Positions 21,771-33,126 of a DNA stretch of 64,000 nucleotides are shown piece by piece. Position 1 is the stretch's first letter, and each line of letters begins with the position of its first letter. The DNA is from Hydrangea macrophylla. Lineage: Eukaryota; Streptophyta; Magnoliopsida; Cornales; Hydrangeaceae. The translations under genes were made by a program, and so were the position numbers. The stretch is taken from assembly GCA_033977485.1 (NCBI GenBank), contig CM066994.1, forward strand, positions 23,528,681 through 23,592,680, in the 5' to 3' direction. The notes under the pieces were generated by a model. The model was not told the origin of the DNA. It did no database searches and saw only the letters and a program-made list of their open reading frames with translations.

Positions 21771-23416
21771 TATCATGCTCCAGAGCAGCAAAAATAGAGA
21801 AAATAAATTCCTTTTTGGGTCCATAGGCCATGACTAGTGAAGTCATATTATTGTCCACACCATACAGTTCAAAACATCGAATAATAAAGAGGCAGTAATA
21901 TATATTCTAAGTTCAACATTATAGAAATCATGAAGTTACTAATCTAGTACAGTCAAAGTCTACTGATACATAGAAAAACTAAGGTCTTAAGGCAACATTT
22001 GTCGAAAACAAAATACTAAATAGCTGAAACATAAACATAAGAACCACGGTCTACTCCAGTCTTCAACTATCATAAGTGTAGCCATCTGCATAGTAGTCCC
22101 TTCCGTTGTAATTATCTTCAGCAAGGTTGTCCTTCACCTAGTCTTACTCCAGATAGAAGCCTTCATCGTTAGGTCCTACTCCTATAAAATCATAGACTGG
22201 ATGCACTGGAACATAAGGATGTCCAGCAGCATAAACACCGTCAGCTTATTCAAAGCTGAGTGAGTAATATGCTAACAAGGTATCACAATTAGAAAGTTAT
22301 TACAAGTTATGAAACGATATAGATTAAGTTCCATTGATAGTATCTTCTCCCCTTATTCAAACTCTTCACATCGAACCATTAAAACTTCTTCTTATGCAAA
22401 GACCAACATACTTTAAGAATTCGATGAACAACTTGACCATACGATTATTCGGATACACCCTTGACCACATTCCACATACGTTAGGACACCATTGATTGGA
22501 GTATATCAATCCATGCCATACCAGGGATGTGCCATTGATTGTTGTCCACATTGGTTAGGACACCGTCACTCAATAGACATCACCCTGAATCACAATATGA
22601 ACATACTGTTGATTTCAGTCTACATTCGTTAGGACACTATCAATCAATGTATACCACACTAAGCCACAACTCAAACAGTCAAACCTCCAGTCAGTGATTG
22701 CAGTTCACATACTTTAGGACACCATCAATCCATGTCCGGCAACACACAATGATTGTAGTCCACATACTTTAGGACACCGTCAACCAATATACGTCCACGC
22801 ACGAAGCGTCACCCATACCCACTTATACCGACCTATAACCAAACTGACTCTCGACACACCCATGTGGCCAACCCAACAGGATATACTAATAGAAGACTGA
22901 TTCGATCTACTATCGATGCGTTCGCTTATATTATTACTAACAATACATTATTCTCCATGCTGCCACATCATGGCTTATCAATATCTCTTCCATTATTACT
23001 ACAGTACTCATACAGAGCTTTCAGTACAATAAATAAACAACTAAATAGTTCATGACATAATCATCAGGAAATAACATGTTGTATCTACCAATCAATTGGG
23101 ATAAAGATAATAGCAATTGATTGGATCCAAATCAATACCAATCGATTGCACAAAAGGCCAATCGATTGGATAAAATGCCAATCGATTGGGTCACAATTAT
23201 CGCAATCGATTGGGAAAAGTACCAATTAATTGGACTACATCTTCTTCCCAGAGAATACGCAGTCCAGACAGAATTATGGGAGGGACGAATTCAATATGTC
23301 TTTCCTTGTTTTGAAACATGTAATATAATATAACCATGCTACCAAGTGAGTTTAGAACTCATCGGAGTATTCGGGTCACTGCGGCGTCCTCGTTGGAGCT
23401 CGGGGTGGTCGTTGAG

Positions 23417-23458
<42 letters not shown>

Positions 23459-24130
23459 TCTCTCTTCTCTCTCCCTTTCTTCTCTTCTTCTTTTCCCCTT
23501 CATCTTCTTCGTCTCCTCTTCTGTCTCTCTTCTCCTCTGTCTCTTGAGAGTGTGTGTGAGGTGTATGTATATATGTGTGTGTGTATGGATATATATATAT
23601 ATATCTCAAACACACAATCAAATATATATATGAAAGAGGAGAGAGGTATATATATGAGAGGGAAACAATTGATAGCCACACAAACCAAACGTAGTGGCCA
23701 AGTTCAGCTGCCACTAATCGATTGGGGCGGTTGGCAATCGATTGGGCTAGATATTATGATGGAAATCGATTGGAAAAAGGGATAATAGATTGGAAGTGGG
23801 TACACGTCATGGAATCATGTCAACAGATTGGCAATCGATTAGGAAAGATGGCAATCAATTGGCATTCAAAATGTGGCAATCAACTGAGGAAAGGGTCCAA
23901 TCGATTAGGATCAAGAATTGTCTAATAGAAGGGTAAATGTCATACAAGTATATAGGGATGAATCTCAAGTCTTATTGATTAATTTACACTCTAAAATACA
24001 GGTATTACACCCTTAACATTTTAGTGAGTACGTTAAAACTCACTTTTTTAGATATATCTTTATCATTATTATAATACTAATAATGCATACTAACCACAAT
24101 TAAATATAACCTGCGGGAGTGGGTGTTACA
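21771..24130 (-). mobile_element. Tekay-like 5' LTR (copy A)
   Basis: About 2360 bp. On the minus strand it starts TGTAACACCCACTCCCGC and ends near GGAGCATGATA, homologous to the GGCGTGACA end of the solo LTR at 27912. It holds two clusters of CCAATCGATTGG-type palindromes (23090-23232 and 23714-23905) on either side of a minus-strand TATA-like stretch (23646-23655), a TC microsatellite (23418-23455), and five diverged copies of an ACTTTAGGACACC-centred repeat (22470-22800). Confidence 0.8.
23714..23905 (-). promoter_or_regulatory. AATCGATT palindrome cluster, upstream
   Basis: Repeated AATCGATTGG and close variants lie about 60 bp upstream (minus strand) of the TATA-like TATATATA at 23646-23655. 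Placement in U3 suggests enhancer-like sites; function is inferred. Confidence 0.55.
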
Positions 24131-25461
24131 ACACTACCTTTCAAGTTTCAACACATATCTCGAGGAAAAAAATGTTAAGTGATCTGTGACCACCACATCA
24201 TCTATATGACATAGTTATTCTAATCAATGGGGGACATGCATAAGTACAAAAGGACAAATGTAGCAGCTTTACTATTCTGATTTATTGTGCTAAGTATCTC
24301 GGATTTTGTTCTAATTAAATTATTATTACATTTTTTTTAACACTAATGACTACCTTCCATTAGTCCAAACCACTATGTTACATGAGTGACTACTGGTCTA
24401 GGTATGAGTGATAATTGTGTCATGTCGTGTGATAAACGTGTCGTGTTATCATCATGCCATGTTATAATCTTGTCATTTTTTAAACGTGTGAAAAACCTAA
24501 ACCCAAACCTCACTAATGCAATCACACATTACCCATTTAACACGTCTAACAAATGCAATCCACTTGAATAGCAGACCATCTATTGTCTACTTGTTGAAAA
24601 CGATTTAGCATAGAGTGGTTCAATTGAATCAAATGAATTACTTGAAGTTTGTGCATACAAATCTTCTTGATTTTAAAAATACGATCGATACTAATAAAGT
24701 GATTACAAAGTAAAGTAAAACATCCCTAATACTAAACTTGTACTGTATTAAAACATTATGAAAAATAAAACATGCAATATATAATGCATGAAAAGAAAAA
24801 CCTGACCTTGAAAACAACCAATAATAACAATGATTGCAGTAGAGCATAGTTGTAGAAGTAGATTTCAACATTCTAACTTGTATACTTATCCCTTGAGTGG
24901 AGAGACAATCGGAGAGTATTTAGTGATTGCTAATTTTTTTAGGTGGAATTCAAAATGTTATTAGGTTTTGTCAATGGGTTATAGTGTGTAATTCCAAAAT
25001 GCCCTCACTGAATAGGTACATAGTTGGGTTAGACGAGTTAGACGGGTTGATCCAATTGAAACATGACTCAACTCAAATATTAATCGTGTTAAACGGATTG
25101 ACCCGTTTATAACCCAAATCCATATAAACTAAATCCAAACTCATTTATCTCGTATCATGTTATCATGTCGTGTCAAAAATTGCCATTCCTAATTCTTTGG
25201 ACCACTCAAAAATTTCTCTATAACTAGACCTCTGGGCAGTCCATCTCTAAAATTGCATTAATAATTTAATACCCATCAGCAATTAAATCACCCACTCTCT
25301 CTGTCTCTCTACAATTCTTTATGGAAAGATTAGAACCCAGAGAAGACAAGCCCTTCGTCAATTATTCAGCACGGTTGTCGCAATGGCATGAAAAATACTC
25401 TTTCAAACAGGAAGGACTTGGTCATATGACTCATATCTGACTCCTCAGTCGTCAGTTATTT
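24131..25461. other. Intergenic; possible diverged hAT-like element
   Basis: No gene. 24399-25191 begins TAGGTATGAGTGATAATTG and ends in the inverse of TAGGAATGGCAATTTT, with a GTCATGTCGTG motif inside both ends. This resembles hAT termini, but no 8-bp TSD was found. The remainder is AT-rich and not recognised. Confidence 0.35.
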
Positions 25462-25470
25462 ATAAAATAA

Positions 25471-25639
25471 AGTAATGTTATGCTTTCCAAATTTAAATTT
25501 TAAATTTATATTTTAAATAATGTGGTATCAATCATAATATAGTGGGTTTATTGATCATTATGGAGTCACTTTAACATCCTCCTATCAAAACTTAATGATG
25601 AAGATTTGAGATTTGAATTTGGGAAGCTTAGCATTACTC
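25471..25639. mobile_element. MITE, GAGTAATGCTATG family (copy 1)
   Basis: A 169-bp foldback with ends AGTAATGTTATGCTTTCC and inverted GAGTAATGCTAAGCTTCC. It is flanked by ATAAAATAA (25462-25470) and TTAAAATAA (25640-25648), a 9-bp TSD with one mismatch. Likely MULE-derived. Confidence 0.75.
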
Positions 25640-25671
25640 TTAAAATAAAGTAAATCAGATCAACAATGCTA

Positions 25672-25816
25672 GGGTGATAAACACTTTTTTACAAACACAC
25701 TTATCTCTCTCCTGGGTGGCACTGGGTGGCACTGTGGAATCCACTGAAATTATCCAGACCCCACAATGCCACCGAAGAGAGAGTTAGAGTGTGTTTGTAA
25801 AAAGTGTTTGTCACCC
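25672..25816. mobile_element. MITE, GGGTGATAAACAC foldback
   Basis: Long inverted arms: GGGTGATAAACACTTTTTTA and the inverse of GGGTGACAAACACTTTTTAC. The flanks CAATGCTA and AAATACTA match at six of eight bases, a decayed TSD. The terminal motif resembles the GGGTRATACTTGGG family seen at 32372, 54411 and 62915. Confidence 0.7.
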
Positions 25817-25847
25817 AAATACTACTCAAATCAGATAATGGGAAAAG

Positions 25848-26020
25848 AGGAATGGTATGTCTCCCAAATCAAAATCTCAAATCTACATCCCAAATGATGT
25901 GGCAGTGGAACCACTATGCAGTCACTTCAATGTTCTCTAATCAAAATCTAATGGGCCAACTACCACATCATTTAAGTTGTGAATCTGAAATTTAAATTTG
26001 AAAACCATAGCATTACTCAA
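25848..26020. mobile_element. MITE, GAGTAATGCTATG family (copy 2)
   Basis: Ends AGGAATGGTATGTCTCCC and inverted TGAGTAATGCTATGG, flanked by GGGAAAAG at 25840-25847 and 26021-26028. Same family as 25471-25639 and 56704-56885. Confidence 0.8.
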
Positions 26021-27184
26021 GGGAAAAGCCAAAAAAAAATGTTAAGCATTTGTTTCCTAAATCAAAAGTTTCCAAGCTGGAACCCACTACTCTAAACTTT
26101 GTGATTCATGTCCTAGATAAGTTGAACATAATAGACTTCTTGGATACACTAGAATCAATTATGTGATTTTAAATAGTTACAAGTTTGTGAATGGTTTAAA
26201 ATGACATTGATTTATTCTTTATCAAATCGACTGAACACTGGAACTGTTAATAGGAATTAATACAAATAAGACTTGATTTGATTCTGTTTTCATCATTTTC
26301 AAATAGGCTCCGACACTTGTATGCAGTTCATCTATACATGCAATAATAATGTACTCCGTAATATAAACATACATATCTGTACCTATACATCATGATTCAA
26401 TGCTTTACTTTAGGTTGCGCCTTTAATGATAGCTTAAAGCATGCTTTGAAAAAGTGATGCTTCTTGTGATCATTTTGGGCCCTTGAATTCTGAAGGGTTT
26501 AGTTCCAATGAAAAGGAAAACTTAATTCAAGCAAAATAATGACCAAAACAAGATCATTTATAGGAGTATTTCTTTTTTTTTTCCCCCTGTTTTAAAGACC
26601 TCTGTATGTTTTTTGGTGGCTTGAATTGAACGCGACACTATTTGATAAAAATTGACTCGGTGGTTTCATTCGACTGAATTCGATAATATGGTTGATTAAA
26701 ATTGCCTGTTTGATTTACCTCGTTTAATAAACGGGTTTACGAGTGTTTGAGAATTGTGAGACGCAAATTGTTGTGTCCTTATTTGCTAGTTTAATTTATT
26801 GTTCAATTTCTCTGGGTAATATTTTTATTTTCATTTTTATTTTTTATTTTTTTCATGGTCTATCGCAAAATTACTTTGTGATTGCAAAAATTCATTTGCT
26901 TTTGATACAACAAGTAAAAATGTGAATAATTATACATAATTCACAAGGTTTACAAGTTTCCCCAACCACCCTTTTTGTTTGGATATCATATTTCAAAAGC
27001 TTTACAAGGATTTCCTCAAAGGTTTGGTTCTGACTTTTGGAGTTTTTGTGCTGAGGAATTTTTCTTCCAAGAAAAATATTTTTGGGAAATTATGGCCCAC
27101 TTTATCATTCTTTTTGAGAGATGAAAATTTTCAGTATTATTAACATTTATTGATTTGAGGGTTAGTAATAGGGAGTGGCATAAG
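26021..27184. other. Intergenic, nothing recognised
   Basis: AT-rich with short frames only and no repeat structure that I can see. It may be older, unique DNA. Confidence 0.4.
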
Positions 27185-27341
27185 GGATAATTCTATGGAC
27201 ATAATATATAATCTCTACAGAACTTTTTGTGTATAACTTTTAAAAAAAAAGTGTTTTTCTCTCTCCTATGTTATTGTGGAGTTCACTAACATCGCATGAG
27301 AGATATACACAGTTTTTTAGATTGTGCACCAAGTTTTATCC
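27185..27341. mobile_element. Degenerate MITE
   Basis: GGATAATTCTATGGACATAA at the left resembles the inverse of the right end (GGATAAAACTTGGTGCACAA). The TSD is not convincing (five of nine). Confidence 0.4.
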
Positions 27342-27463
27342 GATTATAAGAGATGGACATGTGTGATTGGTGCGTCACATCATATTAATATGATGACATG
27401 ATGTGACAGTCACCCTAAATAACTTCTCGCTTAGATGGGCTATTGCCCCCTAAATTTTAGATA

Positions 27464-27643
27464 CAAAGATTCTCCAAAAAGGACCACCTCTCTTTAATAA
27501 AGAGAGGGCCTCTGTTTAGACCGTCGGATTGTATTTAAACACTGTGAAATGACAAAACTGACATTAATGAAAATACGATCCGACGGCCAAAACAGAGGTC
27601 CTCTATTTAATAAAGAGAGGGCGCCCTCTTTAGAGCCTGACTG
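27464..27643. mobile_element. MITE with 10-bp TSD
   Basis: A 180-bp foldback with arms built on CTCTTTAATAAAGAGAGG and ACCGTCGGATTGTATTT, repeated in inverted form. It is flanked by identical ATTTTAGATA at 27454-27463 and 27644-27653. The TSD length fits a MULE derivative. Confidence 0.8.
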
Positions 27644-28512
27644 ATTTTAGATATATATATATAAATTTTGGGTAAGTAATATATAAATTCTATCCCACAG
27701 TTTTTCTTCTAATTTTTTAGTTTACCCTCTCTATTGTATTGGCCTATTTTAATCTAATCAACACATTTTCTTCTTATTTATCAATTTAAAGCTTAAAATA
27801 AATTCTCCACTCCACCCTTCATTCGATATAGGATTAAATATTTTTTACTTCTTTGTGGTTAAGCCTGTTTTCACTTTACCTCCCGTAGTTTAAAAGTGGG
27901 CACTTAACCCCTGTCACGCCCCGCAGTAGCAAAAATAGAGAAAATAAATTCCTTTTTGGACCCGTAGGCCATGACAGTTGAAAGTCACCACATTGTCCAC
28001 AACCAAAGTCAAACCATCAGAGTAATGATTCAAACCACACATTGGAAAGTTCTAGGGTTGATATATATAATCAGAGTTCGATACTAACTATTACAAACCA
28101 TAAGTATCGCAGAAGTACAAATAATGTATTACGGCAACATATGCCGATTACAAACTTAACTATTACAACGGTCTCTAAAACATAGGCATAAACTATCAAC
28201 AGCAAGCTCCAAGTCTTCAGCTTGCGTAGTAGTTATCTCCAGCGTAGCCTCCGTCATCGTAGGCTCCATCCTCGTGGCCCCTATCCATGTATGCATCACC
28301 TACATACTCATAACCCTGGCCAGCTGGACGTTGAATATCCAGCGGCATAAAACGCCGTCAGCTACGAAAGCCGAGTGAATGCAAATACTAACAGAGTATC
28401 TACAGATATGTAGCATATAACAACAACATCAATAAAAAGGATCATCTCATCGTTCGTATGCATGTATGCACCAACTCAATATCTAACAACAGATATCGTC
28501 CCAATCTCCCAA

Positions 28513-28848
28513 TACATAACATAGACTCTTGGGTCCACATTAATCAGACACGTAGTCCCATACCTACGGTCTGTTCACTCTTGACACGCAGTCTCACATA
28601 TAACATAGACTCTTGGGTCCACATTAATCAGACACGTAGTCCCATACCTACGGTCTGTTCACTCTTGACACGCAGTCTCACACATAACATAGACTCTTGG
28701 GTCCACATTAATCAGACACGTAGTCCCATACCTACGGTCTGTTCACTCTTGACACGCAGTCTCACACATAACATAGACTCTTGGGTCCACATTAATCAGA
28801 CACGTAGTCCCATACCTACGGTCTGTTTACTCTTGACACGCAGTCCCA
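28513..28848. repeat. 84-bp tandem array, 4 copies
   Basis: Four near-identical 84-bp units, each containing CATAGACTCTTGGGTCCAC and ending near GACACGCAGTC. Because 84 is divisible by three, one frame stays open and yields a 28-residue repeat. That open frame is a by-product, not a gene. Confidence 0.9.
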
Positions 28849-28962
28849 ATGTTTCGGCCAACCCGCCCTGACATGGTTACTACGACACATAGCCGTTATA
28901 TGATACAACACGTAGCAATTATTACCGTACACAGCTCATATCACAGCACACAGCTCTATTAC

Positions 28963-29519
28963 ATCTCAGCACACAGCACTATCATTTCTCAGCACACAGC
29001 ACTATTATTTCTCAGCACACAGCACTTTTGTTACTCAGCACACAGCACTTTTGTTACTCAGCACACAGCTCTTTTGTTACTCAGCACACAGCACTTTTGT
29101 TACTCAGCACACAGCACTTTTGTTACTCAGCACACAGCTCTTTTGTTACTCAGCACACAGCACTTTTGGTACTCAGCACACAGCACTTTTGTTACTCAGC
29201 ACACAGCACTTTTGGTACTCAGCACACAGCACTTTTGGTACTCAGCACACAGCTCTTTTGTTACTCAGCACACAGCACTTTTGTTACTCAGCACACAGCA
29301 CTTTTGTTACTCAGCACACAGCTCTTTTGTTACTCAGCACACAGCTCTTTTGTTACTCAGCACACAGCTCTTTTGTTACTCAGCACACAGCACTTTTGTT
29401 ACTCAGCACACAGCACTTTTGTTACTCAGCACACAGCACTTTTGGTACTCAGCACACAGCACTTTTGGTACTCAGCACACAGCACTTTTGTTACTCAGCA
29501 CACAGCACTTTTTGTTACT
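28963..29519. repeat. 23-bp tandem array, about 24 copies
   Basis: The unit CAGCACACAGCACTTTTGTT plus ACT repeats about 24 times with two variable positions (CACTTTTG or CTCTTTTG; GTTACT or GGTACT). The unit has no stop in any plus-strand frame, which creates long spurious open frames. Confidence 0.9.
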
Positions 29520-30089
29520 TAGAACATTATGGCCACCTGCCCCAATACATAATACCCAACACGAAGTCCTACTGCTATAGCCTCCCATATCCGACACGTA
29601 GTCCAACTCTATCATACGTCGACCAAACACGAAGTCTCGAACCTGTCCCAGCACCTGGGATTCCACACTCAACATCATACGGTCTTAGTGACCGCATTCA
29701 CGCGCACCCATAAATAGTATCGACCTCTGCGGTCGATAGACCCACTAATATGCACGTCGTCTTCTCAAACTCGTTATTGTCTCATATATATCAAAAGGAT
29801 ATAACAATACAAGGAAAATACAGGGTATTACACATAACAACATTCAAACCCAAACTAGAATGAAATATTAGGCATCGTGTATGATTCTAGTAAAAATAGG
29901 ACACAGGGGTATTTTGGTCATTTTCCAGTTTTGTACGTCCACAACCGAATTTTATAAAAGTTCCGTGAGATTAAATAAATAAGTATTCATGTTGGAAGTT
30001 AAGAGTTTTTGATCCTCATTAAGAATCCATCTCGATTCCAGTCGTATTTGGAAAATACCAGTTTATCGTATTTATACCGTATTTGAAAA

Positions 30090-30272
30090 CCAGAATACCG
30101 TATTTATACTATATCATAATACTGTATTTATACCGTATTATACTATATCAGAATACCATATTTATACTGTATTATACTATATCAGAATACCATATTTATA
30201 CTGTATTATACTATATCAGAATACCATATTTATACCGTATTATACGATATCAGAATACCGTATTTATACGTA
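30090..30272. repeat. 34-bp AT-rich tandem array
   Basis: About five copies of a unit containing ATACTATATCAGAATACC and ATATTTATAC. Copies differ by a few bases. Confidence 0.85.
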
Positions 30273-30480
30273 CAAAAAATATAAATACGTAATATAATAC
30301 GTATATACATCACATAATCATAATCATATGTTCATAACAAAGTGTAATATAAATAGCTGAGTGAGTTGGAGACTCACCTAAATTCGCAGAATAATAATGC
30401 CGAGAAAACCCGAAGAATCTTCGAATATAAAATTCCGGCTTCAAATAGCGTTCTTGGTGTTCTTGGTGTTCTAGGTGTGT

Positions 30481-30660
30481 TCTTGGTGTTCTTGGTGTTT
30501 GTGTGTGCGTTCTTGGTGTTCTTGGTGTTTGTGTGTGCGTTCTTGGTGTTCTTGGTGTTTGTGTGTGCGTTCTTGGTGTTCTTGGTGTTTGTGTGTGCGT
30601 TCTTGGTGTTCTTGGTGTTTGTGTGTGCGTTCTTGGTGTTCTTGGTGTTTGTGTGTGCGT
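30481..30660. repeat. 30-bp tandem array, 6 identical copies
   Basis: Six perfect copies of a 30-bp unit starting TTCTTGGTGTTCTTGGTG and ending TTTGTGTGTGCG, with a degenerate lead-in at 30450-30480. Perfect identity implies recent expansion. It lies 317-497 bp from the LTR start, roughly where the sister LTRs carry palindrome clusters. Confidence 0.92.
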
Positions 30661-31427
30661 TAGGATGACTTCTCAACCTTATATGTCTAAGGATAAATGT
30701 AATGGAATGGTCCCATATATATAGGAACCAAGGAGGGACCTCACCTTGCAATTACCAAGAGTTAAAGGTTCGAAGGATAATTATTTCCTTAAGGCATGTT
30801 TGGTTAGAAATCATAACTGGTCCAAATATACCAGATATTCACAAATCTGCTAAATTTCTGTTTCTAAAAATTCTGAAAATTTATAAACGAGTTCTATAAA
30901 TACTGAATATTATAATAACAACATAAAAAACACTAATCATCTAGGGAAATAAATATTTAAAAATAGCGGGTATTACAACCCCTCTGTGATTTTGGACTAA
31001 AGTGAAACTGTTAAGATTTCCTTCAAAATTAATAAAAATTTCTAAAATTGGCCAAAAGTATTAACACTTAAACCCCTTTATGAGGTTAATTTGGGGATTA
31101 ATTCCATATCTGGGAATAATGCTACCATTTTAAGTTTTTAACCCACATAGGGGCTAAATTTTAACACGTAACCCCTTTGGAGAGTTAATTTTGGAGTTAA
31201 TTATATATGTGGGGTTAATTTTGGCACAAGTTCTCCTTTTTGGGGCTAGTTTTAACATTAATTCTCATGTGTGGCTATTTTGAGAGAAATCTTAGTAATT
31301 TCACTTTAGACCAAAACCATAAGGGAGTTAAGTGTACATTTTTGAACCACAGTAATAAAGTGAAAAGGAGCATAGCTGCAAAGGGTAAAATGTATTTAAC
31401 CCTTGAATACAAAACTACTTTTTCATA

Positions 31428-32197
31428 GAGAGCATCTCTCTCTAGTTTCTAGATAGAGAGTAAGGATGCCACCCCCCCCCCCCCCCCCCCCCTGCTTCGG
31501 ATAGGTTTTTTTCACCAGCCTCCCCTCTATCCCTTCTTAGTAAAGGTTTCTACTTCCTCTGTGAAGTTTTCCTCTTCAATTTGAGAAGTTTTTTCTTGGG
31601 ACTTTTTTTCCTATTTTTGTTTTCTCTCTTTGTGCAATCCTCTGGGTTCAAGATGTTAGATGCTTGGTTAGACTAGTTTTGAAACAGTAGATTAGCTTTG
31701 CTCATCATTGGGTATGATTGGTGGTTTTGGAGCTCTCTCCTTCTATAATGTTTCTTTTCATGGTGTAGTTTCTACTACTATGGAAGACTTTCAAGAAACT
31801 TTGGTTGCTCCCTTTGGTGAAGTTTCTTCACCTTTTTGGGCTTGACTTTCTGCCATCTTCTATCTTTAGGCAGTCTCTACCATCTACAAGAGTGAAGCTA
31901 TCCTGGGTTCCAAATCTAGTCCCGTGGCTGTCTTTATAGCGAGGTACTGGATTTCTTTTACCGCTTTCGGAGTGATCTCTTTGGCCACTTATGCTTCCTT
32001 TACTATTGTACCTTATGTTTTTGCTCTTGTTGTTACTATTGTTGTTGTTTGTGTTTTCTTTGCAATGTTTGATCTTAGTTCATTTAGTGATCTTTCTCTT
32101 TTTGTGTTTGAGAATATTCACTTTATGACTAAGTTTTATTTGTATTTTTGCTTCTAATTTAATGTATTTGCCTTTTTAACCCAAAAAAAAAAAAAAC
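31428..32197 (+). mobile_element. LINE-type insertion with poly(A) and 16-bp TSD
   Basis: 770 bp ending in a 14-A tail (32183-32196). It is flanked by identical AAACTACTTTTTCATA at 31412-31427 and 32198-32213. The 5' end (CTCTCTCTAGTTTCTAGATA) recalls plant L1 5' UTRs, and the 3' part is TTG-rich 3' UTR-like. No reverse transcriptase is encoded, so it is an internally deleted LINE or a LINE-mobilised transcript. The 231-base open frame at 31924 has no known domain. A 21-C run occurs at 31472-31492. Confidence 0.8.
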
Positions 32198-32371
32198 AAA
32201 CTACTTTTTCATACTTGTGTCCTGGTTTTATGAGGACATTTGTCTATGAACCTTTATTACTTTATATGACATCAATACACAGTGGAAGAAATATCAAATA
32301 TGTTTAGTGCAAATGTGTAGATATTATCATATTAGTATTTTTGCGCACGTGTGAGAGAGAGAGTTTGGAAA

Positions 32372-32670
32372 GAGTAAAGATTGAGACATATATAAAGATA
32401 TAATTTCTAGGACAAGACACATTTTTTGAATCAAAAATGATAGGGATACACACCAAACCACACACTAAACGACACACCAGCTTTAAATACATGTACCATG
32501 TGCTATGTAAGTAATGCACAGAAAAGTGTGAAAAATTCAAACAACACAAGGTACATGCATTTAAAGCACAGTGTGTCATTTAGTGTGTGGTTTGGTGTGT
32601 ATATCTATCATTGTTGTTTTTGAATTGTGTCTCAGAAGTTATATATTTGGGTGTGTCCCAAGTATCACCC
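32372..32670. mobile_element. MITE, GGGTRATACTTGGG family (long copy)
   Basis: 299 bp with an extended foldback (ATACACACCAAACCACACAC and its inverse). The right end inverts to GGGTGATACTTGGGACACAC; the left end is GAGTAAAGATTGAGACA. Flanks GTTTGGAAA (32363-32371) and GTTTGAAAA (32671-32679) are a 9-bp TSD with one mismatch. Confidence 0.8.
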
Positions 32671-32847
32671 GTTTGAAAAAGATAGAAGAAAATATTAAAA
32701 AGGCAAAAAGAAGCACAAAATATTAAAAATGTCCTTTTCAATATCTACACAATCCCTATACTTGTGAAGTTAGATGAATAAATCACCCCAGAGAAGTGTT
32801 TTTTTTTCCCTCTTTTCAAAGAATTATCCTCAACCGATGATAACCAT

Positions 32848-32952
32848 TTTTTTTTATACGAGGGAGGGGATGAGGTTCGAACTCCTAACCTATATATTGG
32901 AAAGGACTTATATATGTCAAGTTCTTTGCCACTTAAACTATGCCAACCTATA
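32848..32952 (-). mobile_element. tRNA-derived SINE with 17-bp TSD
   Basis: On the minus strand an A-box-like TAGTTTAAGTGG (near the 5' end) is followed by a B-box-like GAGTTCGAACC and then an A-rich tail. Flanks CAACCGATGATAACCAT (32831-32847) and CAACCGTTAATAACCAT (32953-32969) match at 15 of 17. This is a small Pol III-type retroposon, not a tRNA gene: the cloverleaf cannot be completed. Confidence 0.75.
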
Positions 32953-33126
32953 CAACCGTTAATAACCATATTAGGACAAGCATTTGATTTTCGACATATA
33001 TGTATGAACGAGAGGTAAACTTGTACGTCTTAAATTTGACCCTTACAAAAGTTTTGTAATTAGTTCATCAATTTAATGAGGGAAAATAAGATATTAAAGA
33101 AAACATATTTCTTTCTTCATTAATAA

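Larger units (their letters stand above)
27912..30977 (-). mobile_element. Tekay-like solo LTR (copy B), TSD ACCCC
   Basis: 3066 bp with minus-strand ends TGTAATACCCGC and GGCGTGACA, flanked by ACCCC at 27907-27911 and 30978-30982. It is homologous at its left end to the LTR at 21771 (shared AGCAAAAATAGAGAAAATAA). A lone LTR with an intact TSD is the product of LTR-LTR recombination. It contains four separate tandem arrays. Confidence 0.9.
27831..31402. mobile_element. Foldback element split by a solo LTR
   Basis: Left part 27831-27911 (GGATTAAATATTTTTTAC...) and right part 30978-31402 (inverse end GGGTTAAATACATTTTACCC) form a MULE-like MITE of about 500 bp. The flanks TTCGATATA and TTGAATACA match at six of nine. 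The interior has the TTTGTGGTT / CACTTTA phrases of the family also seen at 53591, 55849 and 57148. Confidence 0.5.

Noticed and set aside
23336..23785. Ser/Leu-rich frames around the TC microsatellite
   Set aside because: They come from the microsatellite and lie within an LTR; the same happens at 50349-50703.
28458..28871. A 137-codon frame with 28-residue repeats
   Set aside because: Caused by the 84-bp array (divisible by three) inside the solo LTR; no recognised domain.
28849..29713. Long plus-strand open frames (up to 243 codons) rich in Ser, Thr, His and Leu
   Set aside because: They arise only from the 23-bp tandem array, which lacks stops in every frame. There is no domain, and the three frames give the same repeat.
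28513..30660. Possible CRISPR-like arrays
   Set aside because: The units are contiguous tandem repeats without unique spacers, and the DNA is a plant nuclear LTR.
30366..30751. Val/Leu/Phe- or Asn/Thr/Lys-repeat open frames on both strands
   Set aside because: By-products of six perfect 30-bp repeats inside an LTR.
32840..32960. tRNA gene suggested by box-like motifs
   Set aside because: The A and B boxes are degenerate, no cloverleaf closes, and a tail plus 17-bp TSD mark it as a SINE. The same reasoning applies to 60569-60719.
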